Shown one piece after another: positions 31,556 to 36,987 of a DNA stretch of 36,987 bases. Position 1 is the first letter of the stretch; each line of letters opens with the position of its first letter. The translations under genes and the position numbers were made by a program. The DNA is from Cesiribacter andamanensis AMV16 (GTDB lineage Bacteria; Bacteroidota; Bacteroidia; Cytophagales; Cyclobacteriaceae), in the NCBI RefSeq assembly GCF_000348925.1, contig NZ_AODQ01000033.1:126-37112 (forward strand), read 5' to 3'. Under the pieces are notes generated by a model. That model worked only from the letters and a program-made list of their open reading frames with translations, searched no databases and had not been told where the DNA came from.

Positions 31556-34501
31556 ATGCGCTCCTTCCTCCTCTCCCTGCTGATGCTACTGCTGGGCATC
31601 GGGAGCAGTCCCGCTCAGCCGCTGCCAGAAGCTATACCCCTGCAGGGGGTGCCTGCTCTTACCCACTATACCCGCCAGGATTTTAATGCCGATCCGCAGT
31701 TTTGGGCGGTAACGGAAGATTCGGCAGGGGTGATGTATTTTGGGAATAATGACGGGGCCCTGGTGTACGATGGTGAGCGCTGGCACAAGGTATTTCTGCC
31801 CAATAACTCAGCGGTGCGCAGCCTTACAACCGACTACCGGGGGCAGGTATGGGCCGGCGGGTACAACGAGCTGGGCCAGATCAGAAAAGATGCCCATGGA
31901 CGGTATGGCTACCACTCCCTGCTGGACAGCCTGCAGCTAAGCGGCAAAAACCTGGAAAACCTCTGGCAGATCCATGCCCTGCCGGGTACTGTCATCTACC
32001 GCAGCTTTCATAAACTGCTGGCCATCAGCGGCAGCAGACTCACCGAGCTGCCCACCACCAGCACTTACCTGCACTCGTATCTGGTGCATGATCAGCTGCT
32101 GGTGCAGGACAAAGAGCAGGGAATTTTGCAGCTGGATCTGGAGAAGATGAAGTTCAGCACCCTGTTTTCGGCCAAGAGCCTGCAACATGAATCTGTTGTA
32201 GCCCTGCTGCCCGCCCGGGAGGTACACCAGCTGCTGGCCGTGGCCCAGAGTGGAAGGCTCTACCTGCTGGACCGCAAAAATGGGTCTGTAACCCTCTGGA
32301 AGAAGCTGTTTACAGAAGGCGCCAATGATCAGGTGATCAGTGGCCTGCGCTCCAGCCGGGGCCTGTATTACCTGGGTACCCTTAGCTCCCGCATTCTTAC
32401 CCTGAGCGAAACAGGTCAGTTGCTGGAAGAAGAAAACCACTTTGAGCGCCTGCAGGACAAAACGGTGCTCAACCTCTACGAAACCAGCAGGGGCAGCCTC
32501 TGGGTGCTGCTGAACAGGGGGTTGGAGTACCTGGATTATAGCTCCCCCGTAAGCACGCTCTTTGATAATGCCTCTATTTACGATGTGCTGATCAACAGCA
32601 ACCATATGTACCTGGCCACTAACCAGGGGGTCTTTTATACCCCTCTGAACACTGCTTCCTCAGCCCTGGAGCGGCTTCGCTTTCAAAAGGTGCAGGGCCT
32701 TGAGGGACAGGCATGGTCGCTTCGCATGCACCAGGGCGAAGTACTGGCGGGGCACGACCGCGGCCTCTTTGTTGTGCAGCAGGGCAGCAGCCGGCGCATT
32801 GGCGAGCTGGAAGGGGTATGGCGCGTGCTGCCCGCCACCGGCCACCACAACCGCTACCTGGCCTGTACCTACAAGGGGCTTTACGTGCTGGAAAAAGAAG
32901 CCGCCAGCGGCTGGAGGGTGCTTGGCTACCTGCCCGGCTTTGCCGAATCGATCCGCGACATCCTGCCCTCCGATACGCCCGGCACCTACTGGGTATGCCA
33001 TGGCTACAAGGGGGTATTTAAGATTACGCTTGATGAGGAGCTGAGCCGGGTAAGTGCCGTAGCACATTTTACAGACCAGAACGGCCTGCCCTCCCCCTTC
33101 AATATCAATGTGTTTCGCTGGGAGGACCAGATTGTGTTTACCACCAATGAAGGTATTTATGCCTATGACGAAGCACAAAACCAGTTCCGGCCCTTTGCTC
33201 CCCTGAATGCCATTCTAGATCCCTCCCTCAATACCCGCAAGCTGCTGCAGGCCGGTGACAAAACCTGGTTTGTGCAAGATGATGAGGCCGGCTTCTTCAT
33301 AACCCGGGAAGGAAAGCCCAGCCTGCAGAAGGAGCTGTTCATTCAGTTTAAAGGCACCTTTAACCGGAGCATGGAGTCTATTTTGCCGCTTGATAGCAAG
33401 CGGGTACTGTTGGGTACCAATACCGGCCTTCACCTGTTTACCATTCCCCATGAGCAGCAGCCCCGGCAGGTATCCACCCTGCTGAGCAGCGTACGCTACC
33501 AGTCCGGCCAGCAGGAACACTCGCTACCCCTGGCCGCCAGCACCAATGGCTATGCCCAGCTGCCCCACACCACCAGCAGCCTGCGGTTTGAATTTGCCGC
33601 CCCGGGCATGGACAACAACGCCAGGGTGCAGTACAGCTACAAGCTGGAGCATGTAGATGAGGCCTGGTCTCCCTGGCAGGAGACCCCTTATAAAGAATAT
33701 AGCCACCTGCGCCCGGGCCGCTATACCCTCAAAGCCCGAAGCAGAAGCCTGCTGGGCGTAAGCGGTAGCGAAACGCTGTACCAGTTTGAGATCCTGCCCA
33801 TCTGGTACAACACCCCCTGGGCCTGGGCCCTCTATGCCGCGCTGGCCGTGCTGCTGGTAGGCCTGCTGGTGTTCCTGATTAGCCGCCGCCTGGTAGCGGC
33901 CAGCAACAAGACCCGCCGGGAGGAGCAAAAAGCCCGCAAATTGCTGGAGCTGGAGCTGGCGCAGCTAAAGCTGAATGCCGAAAAAGAGCACATCCGGCAG
34001 GAAAAAGAACTGCTGGAAGAGGATGTGATCCATAAAAGCAAGGAACTGGCCAATTACACCATGCTGCTGGTAAAGAAACGGGAAGTGTTTGCCGAGCTTA
34101 TCCTGGACCTGAGGGCCCTGCGGGAAGCGGCTAAGAACGAAAGTGCCCGAAGCGGCCTGCGGGAGATCATTAAAAAAGTGAGCCACCACCTGTCAGATGA
34201 GGAGTACCTGCAGGTTTTTGATACCAACTTTGAGAAGATCCACCACGAATTTTTCACAGCCCTGAAGGAGCTCTACCCCGACCTGAACCAGCGGGATCTG
34301 CGCCTGTGCGCTTTTGTGAAGATGAACCTCACCAACAAGGAGATCTCTCCCCTGCTGAACATCTCGGTACGGGGGGTAGAGACCGCCCGCTACCGCCTGC
34401 GCAAAAAGCTGAACCTGGAGCACGAGCACAACATGGTGGAGTTTCTGGAAAAACTATCCCCTTCGGCTACTGAAGAACCGCAGGAGGTGGAAGAAACCTA
34501 A
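31556..34501 (+). CDS. PUL regulator: periplasmic sensor propeller, Y_Y_Y domain, TM helix, LuxR-type HTH
   Basis: 981 residues from the ATG at 31556-31558, which gives a good signal peptide (MRSFLLSLLMLLLGIG, cleavage near SSPAQ); ATGs at 31520 and 31526 are alternatives. A large beta-propeller-like sensor (about 25-650) has repeats such as FWAVTEDSAGVMYFGNNDG, GQVWAGGYNELG and GSLWVLLNRGLEYLD. A Y_Y_Y-type domain follows (about 670-750: YSYKLEHVDEAWSPW, LRPGRYTLKARS), then one TM helix (about 754-778), a charged coiled coil (about 785-860) and a C-terminal LuxR-like HTH (about 910-965: LTNKEISPLLNISVRGVETARYR). No histidine-kinase or receiver domain. It would sense glycan in the periplasm and bind DNA from the membrane. 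It is divergent from susC. Confidence 0.92.
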   Translation: MRSFLLSLLMLLLGIGSSPAQPLPEAIPLQGVPALTHYTRQDFNADPQFWAVTEDSAGVMYFGNNDGALVYDGERWHKVFLPNNSAVRSLTTDYRGQVWAGGYNELGQIRKDAHGRYGYHSLLDSLQLSGKNLENLWQIHALPGTVIYRSFHKLLAISGSRLTELPTTSTYLHSYLVHDQLLVQDKEQGILQLDLEKMKFSTLFSAKSLQHESVVALLPAREVHQLLAVAQSGRLYLLDRKNGSVTLWKKLFTEGANDQVISGLRSSRGLYYLGTLSSRILTLSETGQLLEEENHFERLQDKTVLNLYETSRGSLWVLLNRGLEYLDYSSPVSTLFDNASIYDVLINSNHMYLATNQGVFYTPLNTASSALERLRFQKVQGLEGQAWSLRMHQGEVLAGHDRGLFVVQQGSSRRIGELEGVWRVLPATGHHNRYLACTYKGLYVLEKEAASGWRVLGYLPGFAESIRDILPSDTPGTYWVCHGYKGVFKITLDEELSRVSAVAHFTDQNGLPSPFNINVFRWEDQIVFTTNEGIYAYDEAQNQFRPFAPLNAILDPSLNTRKLLQAGDKTWFVQDDEAGFFITREGKPSLQKELFIQFKGTFNRSMESILPLDSKRVLLGTNTGLHLFTIPHEQQPRQVSTLLSSVRYQSGQQEHSLPLAASTNGYAQLPHTTSSLRFEFAAPGMDNNARVQYSYKLEHVDEAWSPWQETPYKEYSHLRPGRYTLKARSRSLLGVSGSETLYQFEILPIWYNTPWAWALYAALAVLLVGLLVFLISRRLVAASNKTRREEQKARKLLELELAQLKLNAEKEHIRQEKELLEEDVIHKSKELANYTMLLVKKREVFAELILDLRALREAAKNESARSGLREIIKKVSHHLSDEEYLQVFDTNFEKIHHEFFTALKELYPDLNQRDLRLCAFVKMNLTNKEISPLLNISVRGVETARYRLRKKLNLEHEHNMVEFLEKLSPSATEEPQEVEET

Positions 34502-34513
34502 GCGCTGACACAC

Positions 34514-34543
34514 AAAAAACCCCGTATGGGCACGAGGTTTTTT
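34514..34543 (+). terminator. intrinsic terminator of the PUL regulator
   Basis: AAAAAACCCCGT (34514-34525) pairs with ACGAGGTTTTTT (34532-34543) with one mismatch and a 6-base loop, ending in a T run. It lies 12 bp after the stop. The A and T runs make it usable on both strands. No other feature is seen in 34544-34725. Confidence 0.8.
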
Positions 34544-34725
34544 ATTAAGCAGGTAAAAAAATTAACTGAGGATGGATTGTATGCTCAAAACTACCCCCGT
34601 CTGGCTTGTTACACAAATAGAATGTCTAGATGAGGGGATAGAGCTGCTTTATCTCCCCTCCCCGATCAGTTTTCGCCCGCCGCCCGCCTAAAAAGCCTGT
34701 TGGGACTCTCCCGGGTATAACACGC

Positions 34726-35910
34726 TCAGGGAATCTGCAGGAGTTTTTTGGCCAGCTCGATCATTTCCGGGCTGCCGGTGTATTTGCCCCGCTCGTCGGA
34801 TAGTTTTACTACCGGGATCCACTGGGCGCCATCGGGCTGGGTTTCGGTCATCTTGATCACCATGTTCATGGGCTGTACGCTTACATCATTGGTCAGGCTG
34901 GTGCCAATACCAAAGGACATGCCGATGCGCCCCCGGCAGTGCTCCACAATGCGGGCTACCTTTTCATAGTTAAGGGCATCGGAAAAGATAATGGTCTTGC
35001 TAAGGGGGTCAATGCCCTTGCGTTCGTAATGGCGGATGGTTTTTTCGGCAAAGGCTACCGGATCGCCGCTATCGTGCCGCACCCCATCAAACAGCTTGGA
35101 GAACATCTTATCAAACTGCTCCAGAAACACCTCCGTGGTGTAGGTATCCGAGAGGGCAATACCCAGATCGCCCCGGTACACCTCTACCCAGTGCTGCAGG
35201 CCCAGAATGTTGGCCATTTTAAAGCCGTAGCGGGCAGCATGGAACATAAACCACTCATGTGCATGGGTGCCAATGGGCTTAACCCCATGCAGGCGGGCCA
35301 GGTGTACATTGCTGGTCCCTACGAAAGTTTTTTCTCCGCCCCCCTTCAGCGCCCCCACCACCAGCTGGTGTACCTGATACGAGTGCCGGCGGCGGGTGCC
35401 AAATTCGGCAATGGTTACGCCCAGCCCCTTGTACTGCTCTATTTTGCGGCGGGTAGTCTGCTGCACCTGTTCATCGCCTACGCGCTCCAGCCCGCTCAGG
35501 GGATAGTACAGCTCAGAGATGAGCGCCATCAGCGGCACCTCCCATAAAATGGTGCGGTACCAGTAGCCTTCTACGGATACATGCAGCTCCTCCCCCCGCT
35601 GCTCAATCGTTACCTCGGCCGGATCGTAGCTGTAACCCTGCAGAAAATCAAGGTAGGTTGGGTCCAGGTAGGGACTGGTGGCGGCCAGCCACTTTTTTTC
35701 TTCGGCCGTCAGGCGCAGCTCGCTCATGGCTGCCACCGCCTCCCGCAGCGCATCGCCAAAGCCCGGCGGAAAGGGGTGCCGGCCCCGGTTGATGAACTGG
35801 TAGCGGGCCCGGGCCCGGGGAAAGAGCTTCACCACCCCATGCTGCATGGTGAATTTATAGAAATCATTGTCCAGCAGCGAAGGCAGCCGGGGAATGGAAA
35901 TAGTGGCCAT
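34726..35910 (-). CDS. pncB: nicotinate phosphoribosyltransferase PncB
   Basis: 394 residues. PncB makes nicotinate mononucleotide from nicotinate and PRPP with ATP, the entry step of the Preiss-Handler route. Evidence: LLDNDFYKFTMQHGV near residues 12-26, FINRGRHPFPPGF near 39, EFGTRRRHSY near 171-180, FVGTSNVHLARLHG near 198, GTHAHEWFM with the expected phosphorylated histidine near 217-219, RHDSGDP near 283, IIFSDALN near 311 and FGIGTSLTND near 336. Length is normal for the shorter PncB group. Convergent with the PUL regulator. Confidence 0.94.
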   Translation of the reverse strand: MATISIPRLPSLLDNDFYKFTMQHGVVKLFPRARARYQFINRGRHPFPPGFGDALREAVAAMSELRLTAEEKKWLAATSPYLDPTYLDFLQGYSYDPAEVTIEQRGEELHVSVEGYWYRTILWEVPLMALISELYYPLSGLERVGDEQVQQTTRRKIEQYKGLGVTIAEFGTRRRHSYQVHQLVVGALKGGGEKTFVGTSNVHLARLHGVKPIGTHAHEWFMFHAARYGFKMANILGLQHWVEVYRGDLGIALSDTYTTEVFLEQFDKMFSKLFDGVRHDSGDPVAFAEKTIRHYERKGIDPLSKTIIFSDALNYEKVARIVEHCRGRIGMSFGIGTSLTNDVSVQPMNMVIKMTETQPDGAQWIPVVKLSDERGKYTGSPEMIELAKKLLQIP

Positions 35911-35935
35911 AGGTCTATACCGTAATGGAATGTGT

Positions 35936-35978
35936 ACCTGCCCGGGCCGGATGCCCGTAACAGTCCGGCCAGGCAGGT
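35936..35978 (-). terminator. GC-rich hairpin after the M1 peptidase gene
   Basis: ACCTGCC and GGCCGGA in 35936-35951 pair with TCCGGCC and GGCAGGT in 35964-35978, giving 14 base pairs with a small internal loop. No T tract follows on the minus strand, so termination is likely but not certain. It lies 4 nt after the M1 stop. Confidence 0.45.
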
Positions 35979-35981
35979 GCT

Positions 35982-36987
35982 TTACTTAGAAAGTGAGGTT
36001 TCAACCGTTTGGTTAAACGATCCCACATAAAAATCAGGATCAACCCTAATTTCTGTACCCGCCGGCACCCCCTGCAGGGGTTTCCAGCTGGTGGTAGGTT
36101 CCAGCCAGTGCTCGGTATCGCCAATGCGCACCTTTACGGGCATATCAAAGCCGGCTACGGCATTGCCCCAGCGGTAGGCCATGCCGCCATCCAGCAGGCG
36201 GTACTCCAGGGTAGGGATTTGCACCGAGCGCAGGTACTGGTTGAAGATGGGCGTAAGGTCCCTCCCCATGTGCTTGCTCAGGTAGCCCTCGATCTGCTCA
36301 GTGGTAACGGTCTGGTGGTAGAATTCCCGGTTCAGGCCCCGCAGGATGCTGCGCCACTTCTCATCATCCTGTACCAGCTGGCGCAGGGTGTGCAGCATGT
36401 TGGCCCCCTTGTAGTACATATCCCCGGAGCCGCTCTGGTTTACCCCATAGGGGCCTATAATAGGCTTGTCGTTGCGGATGCCCGAGCGGGTGCCCCGCAC
36501 ATAGGCGCTGCTGGCTTCCTTTCCATGGTGGTAGTCCAGGAAAAGATTTTCGGAATAGGCCGTAAAGCTCTCGTGGATCCACATATCGGCCACATCCTTG
36601 TAGGTGATGTTGTTGGCAAACCACTCGTGGCCCGATTCATGGATAATGATGAAGTCGAATTTGAGTCCCCAGCCCGTCATGCTCAGGTCCCGGCCCCGGT
36701 ACCCATTCTGGTAGCCATTTCCATAGGTGACCGAGCTTTGGTGCTCCATGCCCAGGTAGGGGGCTTCTACCAGCTTATAGCTATCTTCATAGAAGGGGTA
36801 GGGTCCAAACCAGTGCTCAAAAGCCTGCAGCATGGGCTTCACCTGCTTGAACTGTTCCTTTGCCTTGCCAAGGTTATCCCGCAGCACCCAGTAATCCAGG
36901 TCCAGCACCCCTTTTTCGCCCTGGTACTTTTCGCCAAAATGCACATAGTCGCCAATGTTGATGTTCACCCCATAGTTGTTAATGGGG
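35982..36987 (-). CDS. M1 family zinc aminopeptidase, N-terminus outside window
   Basis: 335 residues visible; the frame continues past the right edge (PINNYG precedes VNINIGDYV), so the GTG at 36966-36968 is internal. The substrate-binding motif is LGMEHQSSV in place of GAMEN. The zinc site is HESGH followed by 18 residues and a Glu in IHESF, the full HExxH-x18-E of M1 peptidases, with the catalytic Tyr candidate in GDMYYKGANML. The C-terminal part (EQIEGYLSKHMGRDL, IFNQYLRSVQIPTLEY) fits the short M1 enzymes of Bacteroidota. It trims N-terminal residues from peptides; export cannot be judged because the N-terminus is missing. Same strand as pncB, upstream of it. Confidence 0.9.
   Translation of the reverse strand, partial: PINNYGVNINIGDYVHFGEKYQGEKGVLDLDYWVLRDNLGKAKEQFKQVKPMLQAFEHWFGPYPFYEDSYKLVEAPYLGMEHQSSVTYGNGYQNGYRGRDLSMTGWGLKFDFIIIHESGHEWFANNITYKDVADMWIHESFTAYSENLFLDYHHGKEASSAYVRGTRSGIRNDKPIIGPYGVNQSGSGDMYYKGANMLHTLRQLVQDDEKWRSILRGLNREFYHQTVTTEQIEGYLSKHMGRDLTPIFNQYLRSVQIPTLEYRLLDGGMAYRWGNAVAGFDMPVKVRIGDTEHWLEPTTSWKPLQGVPAGTEIRVDPDFYVGSFNQTVETSLSK

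Overview
The window looks like a chromosomal segment of a moderately GC-rich member of the Bacteroidota, most likely order Cytophagales (inference from gene content, not a database match). Support: a SusC/SusD/SusE glycan-uptake operon with a hybrid Y_Y_Y/LuxR-type regulator, lipoprotein signals on many enzymes, TAnnTTTG-type -7 promoter boxes, and a Tgt lacking the usual zinc cysteines. I saw no tRNA, rRNA, CRISPR array, phage or transposase gene.

Layout. 1-1776: two lipoprotein glycosidases on the minus strand (GH53 endo-galactanase cut by the left edge, and a GH113-like enzyme), probably the end of a separate polysaccharide locus. 1838-8415: housekeeping block with a DUF1543 protein, rsmG, an ECF sigma factor overlapping a membrane GT2 gene, tgt, an LptF/LptG-type permease and an EamA transporter broken by a one-base frameshift. 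A 62-bp inverted repeat pair lies upstream of rsmG. 8498-14708: less familiar genes, namely an unknown lipoprotein, a duplicated beta-helix lipoprotein, a small lipoprotein, an MscS channel with an odd basic N-terminus, and a metallophosphoesterase/nucleotidyltransferase pair. 15017-18131: ispE, fabI, a GmhB-like phosphatase and pncA. 18403-34501: a complete beta-glucan-type polysaccharide utilization locus (PUL). 34726-36987: pncB and a partial M1 aminopeptidase.

How the PUL works together. SusC/SusD import oligosaccharides and SusE is a surface glycan-binding lipoprotein. GH30, GH3 and GH5-CBM6 are the hydrolases, a set that fits beta-1,6/beta-1,3-glucan (pustulan- or laminarin-like). The divergent 31556-34501 gene encodes a periplasmic sensor with one membrane helix and a LuxR-type helix-turn-helix.

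The most interesting result is regulatory. The susC upstream region and the GH3 upstream region carry the same arrangement: four GTAG-type half-sites spaced 11-21-11 bp in the same orientation, followed after exactly 31 bp by an identical 8-bp CTAGCTTG box that looks like a -7 element. This predicts a shared activator site, probably for the adjacent regulator. It also places the susC start of transcription about 310 nt upstream of its ATG, and inside that leader lies a strong intrinsic terminator (31055-31116). That suggests premature termination, attenuation or a leader-derived small RNA controlling the PUL.
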